A DNA stretch of 64,000 nucleotides from Methylovulum sp. (GCA_030653435.1 JAURZI010000151.1:52695-116694); one strand, 5' to 3'; positions 47,797 to 56,492 are shown, counted from the stretch's first letter. Translations and numbers: made by a program. Notes: generated by a model from the sequence alone, not told the origin.

Positions 47797-48084
47797 ATGA
47801 AAAACATATTTGTCATATTTTTTGTCATTCTGTCTGCTCATGCGAATACAACGTTCGCGGATAATGGTCAGCTATTGGCATCTCAATGCTATCAATGCCA
47901 CGGCCCCAATGGTCACAGCAAAGGCGAGATTGATTCTATTGCTGGGAAATCCGCATCGGACTTATATGGCGATTTATTAGAAATGAAACAAAAGCCAAAA
48001 ATTGAAATCATGCATCTGCAAGCCAAAAGCTATACCGATAATGAGTTGCGTGAAATTGCCAACTACCTGTCAACGCTAAATTAA
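47797..48084 (+). CDS. Periplasmic monoheme cytochrome c (FccA-like)
   Basis: 95 residues. A Sec signal peptide (residues ~1-21, ending TFA) is followed by a single c-type haem site CYQCH and, near the C-terminus, EIMHLQAKSYTDNELREIANYLSTL. That segment supplies a probable methionine ligand and the class I C-terminal helix. Small cytochromes like this pair with FccB flavoproteins as the electron acceptor. It ends 11 nt before the flavoprotein gene and has an AGGAG ribosome site, so the two form an operon. Confidence 0.88.
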   Translation: MKNIFVIFFVILSAHANTTFADNGQLLASQCYQCHGPNGHSKGEIDSIAGKSASDLYGDLLEMKQKPKIEIMHLQAKSYTDNELREIANYLSTLN

Positions 48085-48095
48085 GGAGTACTAAA

Positions 48096-49487
48096 ATGAA
48101 TAGCAAACGCAGAGAACTATTAAAAATGGCTGGTTTTGGTGCCGCAGCCGCAACAGTGGGCATTCTACCGACAGTCACAGATTTAGGTGGCAAAGCTCAA
48201 GCTGCTGAAGTCAGCAAACAGGTTATCGTTATTGGTGGAGGATTCGGTGGATCAACCGTGGCTAAATATTTAAAACTTTGGGGGCAAGGCAAAATCGTCG
48301 TAACACATGTCGATATTAACGCTAGCTATGCCTCGCCGATTTTGAGTAATCTGGTATTGAATGGTCAGAAAACGTTGACTAATTTGACCTTCAGTTTGGC
48401 GACTGCCGCTACACGCAATGGCAATAAATTTATACAAGGCAAAGCGACGATTAATCGGAGTACTCGAAAAGTTATCGTGATAAAACCAAATGGCACGACT
48501 GTGGAACTGCTTTACGATAAAGTAGTTTTGAGTCCTGGTATTGAGTTTAATTATCTGCCGTCTATGGCACTGGCTAATGGTACGTTGTCTGACACAGTTC
48601 TGCCCATTCCACACGCATGGAAATCAGGTAACCAAGTAGCCAACTTGAAAGCTCAGATTAATAAAATGCCCAATACAAATGGAACTTACGTTTTATGTAT
48701 TCCGAAAAAACCCTATCGTTGCCCTCCTGGTCCCTATGAAAGAGCCTGTGTGGTAGCTGATATTCTAAAGCGAGTTAAAGGTGGCGGGAAAGTGATTATT
48801 TTTGATGCTAACACGCCAAATACTCTGACACCAACTGATAAATATTCAGCGATACAAGCAGAAACGCATACCTTTACCACCGCTTTTACAGGTCAATTTG
48901 CTGGTATTGTTGAATATGTATCCAATGCCGAGTTGCTTGAAGTAGGCAGTACTGGCGGACAATTTGGAACTAAGTATGTGTCCGTTAAATTGGGCGATGG
49001 AAGCATCCGTGACGTATATACCAATGTGTTAAATGTTCTACCAGAACACAAAGCAGGCGATATTGCTTTTGCAGCAGGGCTTATCCCTTCGGGTAGCCGT
49101 TTTGCGCCTGTCGATTTACAATCTTATGCGTCCACAGCAGACCCCGATATTCACGTAATAGGCGATGCTCATTCTTCAAGCCAGCCCAAAGCCGGGCATG
49201 TTGCCAACAGCGAAGCTAAGGTATGCGCTGATGCGATTGTCCGTGAATTTGGAATATTGCCCCCTCGCTTCCCCGAAGAAGTTCCTGTAACTAACTCGGC
49301 CTGTTATAGCCCTATTACCAACAATACTGCGTCTTGGTTAACAGCCGGTTATCGTTATAACCCATTGACTGGCACTATGGATCGAGTGGCTGAATCCTTT
49401 AATGAAGCAGAGATGCCCTCAGGTGATAACTACAAAATGATGCTTGCCTGGGCTAATAATCTGTTCGCTGATACTTTTAGTGTCTAA
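48096..49487 (+). CDS. FccB-like FAD flavoprotein, Tat-exported, missing one redox Cys
   Basis: 463 residues. A twin-arginine-type signal (NSKRRELLKMAGFGAAAA) is followed by a FAD-binding VIVIGGGFGGSTVAKYL and a late HVIGDAHSS FAD motif. The fold is that of the flavocytochrome c sulfide dehydrogenase flavoprotein or sulfide:quinone reductase group. The first redox cysteine is kept (Cys209 in YRCPPGPYERAC). The second, expected in a GWC-type motif before the DP..F.S segment, is replaced by Ala337 (SRFAPVDLQSYAS). A true sulfide dehydrogenase needs both for the disulfide next to FAD, so the substrate may differ. Electrons would pass to the adjacent cytochrome c. Confidence 0.85.
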   Translation: MNSKRRELLKMAGFGAAAATVGILPTVTDLGGKAQAAEVSKQVIVIGGGFGGSTVAKYLKLWGQGKIVVTHVDINASYASPILSNLVLNGQKTLTNLTFSLATAATRNGNKFIQGKATINRSTRKVIVIKPNGTTVELLYDKVVLSPGIEFNYLPSMALANGTLSDTVLPIPHAWKSGNQVANLKAQINKMPNTNGTYVLCIPKKPYRCPPGPYERACVVADILKRVKGGGKVIIFDANTPNTLTPTDKYSAIQAETHTFTTAFTGQFAGIVEYVSNAELLEVGSTGGQFGTKYVSVKLGDGSIRDVYTNVLNVLPEHKAGDIAFAAGLIPSGSRFAPVDLQSYASTADPDIHVIGDAHSSSQPKAGHVANSEAKVCADAIVREFGILPPRFPEEVPVTNSACYSPITNNTASWLTAGYRYNPLTGTMDRVAESFNEAEMPSGDNYKMMLAWANNLFADTFSV

Positions 49488-49528
49488 CTTTAAGATAGAC
49501 TCTCCCTGCTTTTTATTAGGGGGAGATA

Positions 49529-49690
49529 CTAGGCTGTCGAAATTTACCGGCTTTTGGCTAAATATTGTTTCCGCTATTTGGATTTTTTATTGCAAAAAAG
49601 CATTTTTATTCAAATGGATATAGCTATATACCATGTTCCAAAAAGCGGGGCATTGAAATCTAATAAAATCCGCTTATTTCGACACCCTAG
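49529..49690. mobile_element. MITE family 3 (CTAG-flanked inverted repeats)
   Basis: CTAGGCTGTCGAAAT and its inverse ATTTCGACACCCTAG (14 of 15 matching) bound 162 bp of A+T-rich, non-coding DNA. The CTAG at both ends could be a 4-bp target duplication of the kind made by IS5-type elements. The 66-codon frame inside this element is not credible as a gene. Confidence 0.5.
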
Positions 49691-49852
49691 GTTGATACAC
49701 GCCGTGTGCAAAACTGATGTGGCCGCCGTCAAAACGGACGTTTTCGCCGAGTAAACAACGGCTAATGCCGATAGGGTTCTGAGAGTGTACGAAAGTAGGC
49801 TAAATGTATTCCGAACTGCCTTTTCCTCCCCTAAGTGGCAATAACCAACAAG

Positions 49853-50272
49853 TTAATCCTGTAAATAAACAGATGCCGCCTCAAAAGCTTCTTCAGGTGT
49901 ACCATAAAAACTGCCATTGTTTAGCACACACAGTTCGTATTTCTCATTGCTGTAGGTATAAAAAGCAAATGACCAGGACTCCTCATTACCAAAATAACGG
50001 AGCCGACATAAATGAGTTGGCGTGTTACTGAGTCGCTCAATATAGCCTTCCCGAGACTCAGGGAAACCGGCTGGAGGAAAGTTATCTGCCACATAAGGTT
50101 CTGTATAGGCATCAATATAGCAGAACTGACTACGGAACCTTATATCGATACGAGTGAACTTACCCGAAAAATTTGCTTCAGCATAGGCTAAGATGCGTTG
50201 CTTGGTGTGTTCCTGAATATTTTTTGGCACCTTGATCCCTCCAGAATGAGGATCACTAACCCATATACCCAT
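49853..50272 (-). CDS. Conserved hypothetical protein
   Basis: 139 residues, hydrophilic, rich in Tyr and Phe, without signal peptide or membrane helix. Notable segments: GGIKVPKNIQEHTKQRILAY near the N-terminus, RIDIRFRSQFCYIDAYTEP, a central PPAGFPESREGYIERL, THLCRLRYFG and a C-terminal YGTPEEAFEAASVYL. The pattern recalls a widespread bacterial family of unknown function. It is the last chromosomal gene before the tRNA-Asn fragment that marks the island boundary and lies downstream of the former tRNA gene. Confidence 0.75.
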   Translation of the reverse strand: MGIWVSDPHSGGIKVPKNIQEHTKQRILAYAEANFSGKFTRIDIRFRSQFCYIDAYTEPYVADNFPPAGFPESREGYIERLSNTPTHLCRLRYFGNEESWSFAFYTYSNEKYELCVLNNGSFYGTPEEAFEAASVYLQD

Positions 50273-50457
50273 GATATTTACTCAGTTTGTTAATGTGAAG
50301 CCAATCCTTTTAGGCGATTCAATAGCCCCTAACTACAGATAGGTTGTTCCTTGGATATTGATGATTTTGAATTGTTGGCATCACAAGCTTGATTTAGCCA
50401 TATCAAGCTAGACGCCCCTCGCCCGAGTATAAGACCGGAGATAGACCAGACGCAAGG

Positions 50458-50488
50458 CAAAAAAAAGCCCCACATTGCTGTGAGGCCT
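50458..50488 (-). terminator. Rho-independent terminator of the former tRNA-Asn gene
   Basis: On the minus strand a CCTCACA/TGTGGGG hairpin is followed by a run of T residues (a-run at 50458-50466). It lies 10 nt past the CCA end of the tRNA fragment, the usual place for a tRNA terminator. This supports the left side being original chromosome. Confidence 0.6.
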
Positions 50489-50497
50489 TGATTTACT

Positions 50498-50542
50498 TGG
50501 CTCCCCCGGACGGGCTCGAACCGCCGACCTAGTGATTAACAG
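50498..50542 (-). other. 3' fragment of tRNA-Asn: attachment-site scar
   Basis: The minus strand reads CTGTTAATCACTAGG, then a T-arm GGCGGTTCGAGCCCGTC and the acceptor end GGGGGAGCCA. That is the anticodon loop (GTT, Asn) to the 3' CCA of a tRNA-Asn. The 5' half is missing: no TCCCCCG partner for the acceptor stem is found upstream. Tyrosine integrases often insert here and leave such a displaced 3' end. The intact gene should lie at the other end of the island, beyond the window. Confidence 0.75.
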
Positions 50543-50742
50543 TTTCTGAACCGCTAACCATCAGCAGTTTCTGTGCCCGTAGAGCGGGGTAAATCCCTGC
50601 CCCAATCAGTCAGTTAGTTTTCTTACCGGACAAACCTTGATGCAAACCTTTTTGACACTTACTCTAGGCATTTTCCCCGCTTTAAGGGTTGTTTGCAATC
50701 ATCTAATAGACTGATTTAATATGCTTTCTTGACCTGCAAAAC

Positions 50743-50877
50743 CGGCAATAGACCGGCGAGTTTGACCGCATTTGTTTGGTTTCCTGAAGGACATCGTTCA
50801 GGAAAACCCTTGAAACTGTTTACTATTGGTCATTTTAGCAATAGGCTACGACCGGCAGACGACCGGCAGACTTATTG
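50743..50877. repeat. Direct repeats of a GACCGGC core
   Basis: ACCGGCAATAGACCGGCG (about 50743-50760) and GACCGGCAGACGACCGGCAG (about 50848-50868) give at least four copies of ACCGGC within 130 bp. They sit between the attachment scar and the primase gene. They could be arm-type integrase sites or replication iterons. A TTCCTGAA/TTCAGGAA hairpin lies between them (about 50780-50803). Confidence 0.45.
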
Positions 50878-50956
50878 TCACGCCTTATGGACATCATCAA
50901 TAGAGCCTTGAATTTGATTAGAACAAGCTAAATTTGACTAAAACACAGGCAAAAAA

Positions 50957-51034
50957 AATTGCATTATCAGTCAGTGCCGGTAATGCAATTAAGTGGCAGT
51001 TAAAACAGGCGTTAAACCCTCCTGTTTTAACTGC
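50957..51034. repeat. Two adjacent perfect hairpins downstream of primase
   Basis: AATTGCATTA/TAATGCAATT (50957-50990) is followed at once by GCAGTTAAAACAGG/CCTGTTTTAACTGC (50996-51034). The stems are 10 and 14 bp and perfect. They lie ~100 bp after the primase stop codon on the minus strand. They may terminate the primase transcript or form part of an origin; the rest of 50591-51138 has no gene. Confidence 0.6.
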
Positions 51035-51138
51035 TTATCAGATTTTAATGTGTTTGGTATACGCAACAGTAAAGTCAGCTTAAAGTGCCGGTTCTTCTCC
51101 TGTTAGCACACTGCTATTACGTTTTAGTGGAGCCGCCC

Positions 51139-53097
51139 TTATGCAATGTCACCATTAAACGCATCATCAATATCAACTTTTCTCGGTCCAGAAGAATTAG
51201 ATTGACTAAATGCATCGGACTTATACTTGTCCATGCCATGCACTTTGACTGGATAATAGTTTTTGCCGTTAGAGCCTTGCTTTGTAATACCAAGGCTTTT
51301 CAACCTTACCCCAAAATTGGAACTGTTGAGTAGACCAAAACCGTTTGCGCTGCAATATTTCTTGAAAGCCTCATAGGCTTCATGGGTAGACATGCCCGCC
51401 TTAGGCGACCCATTTGTTTCCATCTTTGAAAGATGTTCCTGGAAAAATTTTTCCACAGGGTTGCTGTTTGCCTTATAATCGTCGATGGCTCGTGACGAGG
51501 ACTCAGGGATGGTGAGTCTGTCATTGGATAGTAATCGCCGCAGACCAATAATTGCCCAATTGAAGATTCCGGGTAGTTCTGCTTTTAGCTTGTCTTCCAA
51601 GGTCTTGTCCTGCTCCTCAGTCTTGAATATCCTATTGAATTCCAAGATGGCTACGCGCCTAAAGAACCCGAGGCTGTGGTCTTTTGTTATTGGGAGTGTA
51701 TTTGCTGCCGCCCATAATTTGGCGGTAATATTGGCATCAAAACCAGGCTCCATTTTACGCTCCAAGGCCACATATTCACCGCTGACCACTTTTTTGAGTT
51801 TGTCATCTGCGAGAACTGAATTTGCGGCCATCTCCGAATCAATGTTCACCAACTTACCTAACAGACCCACCAACGCAAACCTCTCCTTGAAGCTTCCAAG
51901 TGATAACGAAGCGGCATTTTCACTCCCGACCAATTCCCTAAGAATACTAAGGATTACACTTTTACCATTTGATCCAGGTCCAATCAGCCAAATCATGGTA
52001 TGAAATTTGGTAATGTCCGTTAGCGACAATCCCATGAGCTCTTGTAATAAAAGAATCTTATCGTCACGATCCTTATCATCTACCCATATTTCATTTTGAA
52101 ATTTTAGCCAGGCTAGACAAGTTGCAACTTCATCATAATCAAAATTCAGTTGATTGAGTGCATAATGTTTGGGGCTATGCGCCAGTTTCTTACCCGTAAC
52201 CGGACAAATGGCACAGTTCCCCAACACCAGCACATTATGCTTTCTTTTGGCTTTTGGGAACTCACTTACGAACACTAATACCTTTAACGCCTTAACAATC
52301 GCCTCAACTTCAGTGATAGGTTTATTGGTGTCATATGTCTCCACCACAAGATAACTGATCAACTCATCTTTACTCATGCCTCCCCAAATTCCATCAACGT
52401 AGATGTAAAATAAGTTATTGGTAAATAGGATGTGACCGTCAAACACTGTTTTGATGACATCCTTCGCAGCTGCCATTATTTCATCGCAACTTTTATCAGC
52501 ATTAGAGTTTTTGCGCGAGGATTTGCTTGCCTTCACTGCTTTGGCGGCTTTAGGCAGGTCATCAAGCGATAAGCAGGCTTGTCCTTTATGAACATCAATC
52601 ACTCCCTCAACACCGATAGGTGACGAAGGCAAGTAATATAATTGGACGGGATTATTAGAGACGTTATCAATCTCAGCAACCCCCATTAAGTCGGCAAGGC
52701 AAGATGCTAGTTTTCTTTGTTCAAAATCCGCCAGAGTAATAGATTGACTGAGCGGTACGATAAGGCGCAAGCGTAAGTTATCGTCAGTGCTACTGAATGT
52801 TGTGTGGATAACATAATGGTATGGGTCGATTGCTTTTAATGCAGACTCCAATTCTTTTTCTGTGATGCCATCAATGTCAATAGCAATGATTTCAGTAGAC
52901 TCAAAATTGCTCTTTGTTCTACCCTTTTCTGGATCTATGAGTTGGCCGTAGTGAACTAGCTCAATGTCCTCTTTGGCTTTGATTTGAGGCACACTTATTG
53001 TTTCAAAGTATGCCAACAATTCAACTACTGAATTGAATTTGATTGTAGCAGTAGGGAACTTTGAGTTCTTTTTTTGAAAAACGTTGATTTGAAGCAT
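51139..53097 (-). CDS. P4-type primase-helicase of an integrated element
   Basis: 652 residues. The N-terminal half has the archaeo-eukaryotic primase pattern: IIAIDIDGITEKE with metal-binding Asp-x-Asp and NLRLRLIVPLSQSI. The C-terminal half is a D5/P4-type superfamily 3 helicase: Walker A LIGPGSNGKSVILSIL, Walker B region LVNIDSEMA, and the winged end LKSLGITKQGSNGKNY. Such proteins start replication of satellite phages, plasmids and integrative elements. With the tyrosine integrase and the tRNA scar it identifies 50498 onward as a mobile island. Its A+T content is higher than that of the chromosomal genes. Confidence 0.88.
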   Translation of the reverse strand: MLQINVFQKKNSKFPTATIKFNSVVELLAYFETISVPQIKAKEDIELVHYGQLIDPEKGRTKSNFESTEIIAIDIDGITEKELESALKAIDPYHYVIHTTFSSTDDNLRLRLIVPLSQSITLADFEQRKLASCLADLMGVAEIDNVSNNPVQLYYLPSSPIGVEGVIDVHKGQACLSLDDLPKAAKAVKASKSSRKNSNADKSCDEIMAAAKDVIKTVFDGHILFTNNLFYIYVDGIWGGMSKDELISYLVVETYDTNKPITEVEAIVKALKVLVFVSEFPKAKRKHNVLVLGNCAICPVTGKKLAHSPKHYALNQLNFDYDEVATCLAWLKFQNEIWVDDKDRDDKILLLQELMGLSLTDITKFHTMIWLIGPGSNGKSVILSILRELVGSENAASLSLGSFKERFALVGLLGKLVNIDSEMAANSVLADDKLKKVVSGEYVALERKMEPGFDANITAKLWAAANTLPITKDHSLGFFRRVAILEFNRIFKTEEQDKTLEDKLKAELPGIFNWAIIGLRRLLSNDRLTIPESSSRAIDDYKANSNPVEKFFQEHLSKMETNGSPKAGMSTHEAYEAFKKYCSANGFGLLNSSNFGVRLKSLGITKQGSNGKNYYPVKVHGMDKYKSDAFSQSNSSGPRKVDIDDAFNGDIA

Positions 53098-53230
53098 TGT
53101 GGATTCCTTTTAAAGATTTAATGTAAGATTAAATCCAACGCCCGGTCGTTGGCGGGTGTCCTATCCCAAGAATACAATGCAGCCATAAACAAAAAAAGCC
53201 GCACAGAGGACAAAAGAAAACGTCAACACG

Positions 53231-53410
53231 ATGATGGAAGCATTCCATTTAATGGTGTTGACGGAATTTCTTCAGCTCCGGCGGCCTATCGATTTTGAAA
53301 CGGTAATCAATACCTTCTGGCTAGATATTGCATACCTAACCGAGTTCACAAAACTATACTCCTTTTCCGAAGAGTTTCAAGTCAAGTTTGATGATTTTCC
53401 ATCACACTAG
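53231..53410 (+). CDS. Small hypothetical protein between primase and integrase
   Basis: 59 residues, MMEAFHLMVLTEFLQLRR at the start and acidic/aromatic further on (YLTEFTKLYSFSEEF). It lies on the strand opposite to the genes on both sides. No signal peptide and no recognised family; a clear ribosome site is missing (GAGGAC lies ~20 nt upstream). Sequence complexity is that of a real protein, but it may be a chance frame. Confidence 0.35.
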   Translation: MMEAFHLMVLTEFLQLRRPIDFETVINTFWLDIAYLTEFTKLYSFSEEFQVKFDDFPSH

Positions 53411-53494
53411 ATTTGAATATCACCGTTATCATAATAACTGCCCCAAAAAAGTACCCTTCCAAATAAAGGAAGGGTAAACAGTTATGGTTGATTG

Positions 53495-54682
53495 TTAAGC
53501 CGGTGCAGACGTTGCTGCATTAACCGCCCGTGATACCATTTGGGAGGTTTCCCGTAAGGTGTCTGATGCCAGATGGCTATACCGTTGTGTCACGATAGGT
53601 GACGCATGACCCAGTAGGTTTTGCACTTGGTATAAGGATGCCCCGCCTTGAACCAGCAGCGAGGCAAAGCTATGGCGCAGATCATGAACACGGATACGAT
53701 CAAGCCCCGCCACTTCAAGCACCCTAAGCAGCGGCTTACGGATGTTGACATAATGTTTGGCAGGGTCTTTACCTTTGAATACCCAAGGACTACCCCCTGA
53801 CACCGCTTTCATTTCCCTTAAGATGCTTAATGCGGCATCATTCAGGATGACATGACGACCTTTCCCCGACTTGGTGTCGGGTAAAAAGAGTGTACCGCTT
53901 TCCATATCCACGTTCTGCCAGCGTGAGGTCAATGCCTCGCTATAGCGGACACCGGTAACAAGCAAGAACTTGATCGCGGCGCGTGCTATCACGTTGGTAT
54001 CCTGTTCTAATGCCTGATATAACTTGGTGATCTCTTCAGGTTTCAGGTAATCCGTTTTGACATTGTTTTCATTCGCTTTTTTAATGCCTTTAGCGGGATT
54101 GGCGGTTAAGATGCCCCAGTCCATAGCCTTGGTAAAAACACGCGAAACTAAAGACAGATGCCGGTTCGCCGTTGCCGGGGTGTGACTGTTACACAGCTCT
54201 GCATGGTATTGCTCAACATCCCGGCGTGTAATTTCGTCAAGCCGTTTCTTGCCCCAGCGCTTGATGATGTGATGCTTGAACTTAGATTCATCAGAAACCG
54301 CTGTTTTCTTAGTCTGATACGCCCAAGGCAAATACTGATCAGTCACAAAATTATGAACCGTAGGCATCGCCGCCATTACCTGGATTTGTATCCGAGGATC
54401 AATACCCCGCTCTACTTGCGCCTTGTAGCCCAAGGCTGTTTTTCTGGCATCTTCAACGCTAAACGCATCGGCACTGCCGATATTGATAAATACCTTTTGC
54501 CCCTTTAGCATCCCCCTAAATGAGAATGTCTTATCAGGCGTTTTACCGTCTTTTGATTTGCCAACAGAAAGCTTCAGATTCGACACCTGTTTATCGGTGT
54601 ATTCCTTGGCTTTGCCGCTGGCGGAGCTGTCATGAGGCGGAAGCTTCTTAATCCCCTTATCCGTAAAATTTAAAATGGCCAT
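53495..54682 (-). CDS. Tyrosine recombinase (island integrase)
   Basis: 395 residues from the ATG at 54682. An N-terminal DUF4102-like arm-binding domain (FTDKGIKKLPP, residues ~1-95), a SAM-like core-binding domain (~100-190) and the catalytic domain follow. Catalytic residues: Arg in TGVRYSEALT, Lys in KSGKGR, HDLRHSF, LLGHASPIVTQRYSHL with the nucleophile Tyr. It is the P4-type integrase that would recombine at the tRNA-Asn site. It is downstream in direction toward the primase and the scar at 50498. Confidence 0.93.
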   Translation of the reverse strand: MAILNFTDKGIKKLPPHDSSASGKAKEYTDKQVSNLKLSVGKSKDGKTPDKTFSFRGMLKGQKVFINIGSADAFSVEDARKTALGYKAQVERGIDPRIQIQVMAAMPTVHNFVTDQYLPWAYQTKKTAVSDESKFKHHIIKRWGKKRLDEITRRDVEQYHAELCNSHTPATANRHLSLVSRVFTKAMDWGILTANPAKGIKKANENNVKTDYLKPEEITKLYQALEQDTNVIARAAIKFLLVTGVRYSEALTSRWQNVDMESGTLFLPDTKSGKGRHVILNDAALSILREMKAVSGGSPWVFKGKDPAKHYVNIRKPLLRVLEVAGLDRIRVHDLRHSFASLLVQGGASLYQVQNLLGHASPIVTQRYSHLASDTLRETSQMVSRAVNAATSAPA

Positions 54683-55603
54683 TGTTTTCCCCAACATTAA
54701 GGATTGAAAAAACGTGACAGATGCAGGTGTTACTTTTTTTTTAATGTATTACGCTATACCCCCGTGTCCGTTGATGATTCAATGCCTATTAAAGGCGAGA
54801 ACCCCCCATAACGCGCGGTTATAACGCCCCCTTCATCAGTTAAAGATTGCCATGCCCACAAAATCGGCAGACAACCTTAACGTGACGGATTAGCGATCAA
54901 GTGCCTGCTATTTCTGAGCAAAGCTCTCGGTTTTTACTGCTGTCGGGAATTTGGATTATATTCAAACACCTGCCCCTGTTACGGTCGTGTTTGATTGAGT
55001 AGAAGGCAAGTACACAACCCGTTAAGGTATGTCTGCTTTGACATTAGATATAAGCAACACCTGCACGCTGATGGCACTGTGTTTCTTATGGTTAAAAAAG
55101 CGGTCTGTCGTTAATGATTTAGAAGGCTATCTGATATAACCTTGACTAAAAGGGTAGTCAGTCTGGCGACTGGATTATGCTAGCGCGAAAAGGCTGCATA
55201 CTAAAACATGCTGAAAAAGCACTTCAGCACAGAATAAACGTTTTTTTAGCATAGCAAATAATTTCATCAAGAGCAAATAGTTTATTTGCCAAATGAGCCT
55301 TCTTTCTCCCATCAGCATTTCGCACTCCACGTTCTCCAGGCAATGGAATAGTCCATCAAAAAAGACCTGTTTCACCCCCAAGAGTAAATCAACGGCAAAG
55401 CCGACCGCAACGGGTAACTCAAGTCTTAGTAGTCCCTGAGTCTTCGCCGGTTTAATAACGGACCTTCCCGCTGATGATGTTGCCAGCCAACAAGCCATGA
55501 AAACCTACCGGCAGCGCTGACGTGAAGCCTACACCGTTGTCCGGTCTATTCCCGGTCGGGGTGTTGTTCAAACTGAAAATTGCGTCCGTTGCGGGAAAAA
55601 TTA
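54683..55603. other. Gene-poor stretch upstream of the integrase
   Basis: No convincing gene. An ATAACGCGCGGTTAT palindrome lies near 54810 and may serve integrase regulation. A minus-strand frame at 55175-55498 has composition unlike a real protein; parts of this region look like a decayed transposase, but no domain can be named. Confidence 0.4.
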
Positions 55604-55857
55604 GCCATCACTGCCATCACTGCTATCACTCGGTATGAACAGATGCGTTTGCAGTGACGGTAGTGACGGCAGTGAGGGCAGTGACGGCAGTGAGGGCAGT
55701 GAGGGCAGTGAGGGCAGATTGTATCGACCTCTACCCACAGATTTTTTCAAGAAACCTGCTCGCGCCTATGCCAACATCAATCGTTCAGCGGCAACACCTA
55801 TTATTCCCATGCCAAGAATTATATTCCGAGTGAGGGCAGTGATGGCAGTGATGGCAG
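55604..55857. repeat. 9-bp repeat arrays in inverted arrangement
   Basis: GCCATCACT-type units (three, 55604-55630) face about seven units of GGCAGTGA(G/C) on the other side (55651-55717). A further block of three units lies at 55829-55857. The two right-hand blocks both end in GGCAGATT. The inverted blocks could pair as a long imperfect stem. The short unit and lack of spacers rule out CRISPR; iterons or simple-sequence expansion are possible. Confidence 0.75.
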
Positions 55858-55884
55858 ATTCTATAGGCTCTACGGGCGGTATGA

Positions 55885-56076
55885 TCACTTTTGAAGCTGA
55901 AAATGTGCCCGTGTTAATTCCAAAGCAAATTGTTCAGCGGCTGCTTTGGTCATTCCAGCTTCAAATTCAGCTATGCCCGCCCGTTCCTCGAAGTATTCCC
56001 GCGCATCATCATTTAACGTCCCAACAAAGGCGGCAATCTCTGGGTCAAGCGGAATCGGATAGTTTGTCGGACTCAC
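55885..56076 (-). CDS. Small hypothetical island protein
   Basis: 63 residues, acidic and helical: YPIPLDPEIAAFVGTLNDDA, then EYFEERAGIAEFEAGM. No signal peptide or membrane helix. It begins 1 nt after the stop of the gene before it, so it is translated from the same message. Its size and acidity recall small accessory proteins of plasmids. Function unknown. Confidence 0.65.
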   Translation of the reverse strand: MSPTNYPIPLDPEIAAFVGTLNDDAREYFEERAGIAEFEAGMTKAAAEQFALELTRAHFQLQK

Positions 56077-56077
56077 G

Positions 56078-56440
56078 TTAATATTCCTCCGGCAATAAGA
56101 ACGTCGTAGATGACCGATCAGCTTCGGTTATCACCCAAACCCTGGCACCGTCGTCCAATGGGTAACTGGACATAAGGCGTGAACCTTCTTTCAACGCTTG
56201 CCGGTTAGCCTTTGCATCTTCTTTAGGGATCGTTCCCCAGTCGCCGGTTAAGTGCCTTAATAGCAGGTCAAGGGATAAACACTGATTTTTTTGCATGGCC
56301 TCTAATGCGCCGGGGGTGGCTACGACTTGGCCGGGGTCAAACAGCAGCTTCGAGGCTGTCGTTTCATGAGCTGATTCAGCAGTGCTTTCTGTTCGGGTTT
56401 GTTTTTGGCTTTGGCTTTGGTTTTGATTTTCTGTTGTCAT
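56078..56440 (-). CDS. Hypothetical plasmid/ICE-associated protein
   Basis: 120 residues. The first 30 are low complexity (repeated Gln-Ser). The remainder has a compact domain: FDPGQVVATPGALEAM, LLRHLTGDWGTIPKED, SRLMSSYPL and VWVITEADRSSTTFLLPEEY at the C-terminus. The same kind of protein is common on plasmids and integrative elements but has no assigned role. It is tightly followed by the 63-residue gene. Confidence 0.7.
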   Translation of the reverse strand: MTTENQNQSQSQKQTRTESTAESAHETTASKLLFDPGQVVATPGALEAMQKNQCLSLDLLLRHLTGDWGTIPKEDAKANRQALKEGSRLMSSYPLDDGARVWVITEADRSSTTFLLPEEY

Positions 56441-56458
56441 GGTTGTTGCTCCAAATGA

Positions 56459-56492
56459 AAACGCCGAAGGCAGTGTTAATGACTTCGGCGTT
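56459..56492 (-). terminator. Hairpin terminator before 56440 gene
   Basis: AACGCCGAAG and CTTCGGCGTT form a 10-bp stem. On the minus strand it is followed by TTTTC. It would end transcripts from the 57882-56649 pair. Confidence 0.55.

Noticed and set aside
49554..49754. 66-codon frame downstream of the FccB-like gene
   Set aside because: It lies mostly inside the inverted-repeat element at 49529-49690 and has no ribosome site.
50498..50600. Complete tRNA-Asn gene
   Set aside because: Only the anticodon loop to CCA end is found; no matching 5' acceptor strand or D-arm exists upstream on the minus strand.
55175..55498. 107-codon minus-strand frame upstream of the repeats
   Set aside because: No ribosome site and a Leu/Phe-rich composition without a domain; it may be decayed transposase sequence.
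55604..55857. Possible CRISPR array
   Set aside because: The unit is 9 bp, without spacers; no cas genes in the window.
55635..56081. 148-codon plus-strand frame starting in the 9-bp repeats (GSDGSEG repeats)
   Set aside because: The repeat is simply open in several frames; the rest overlaps the coupled minus-strand gene at 55885-56076 and shows no domain.
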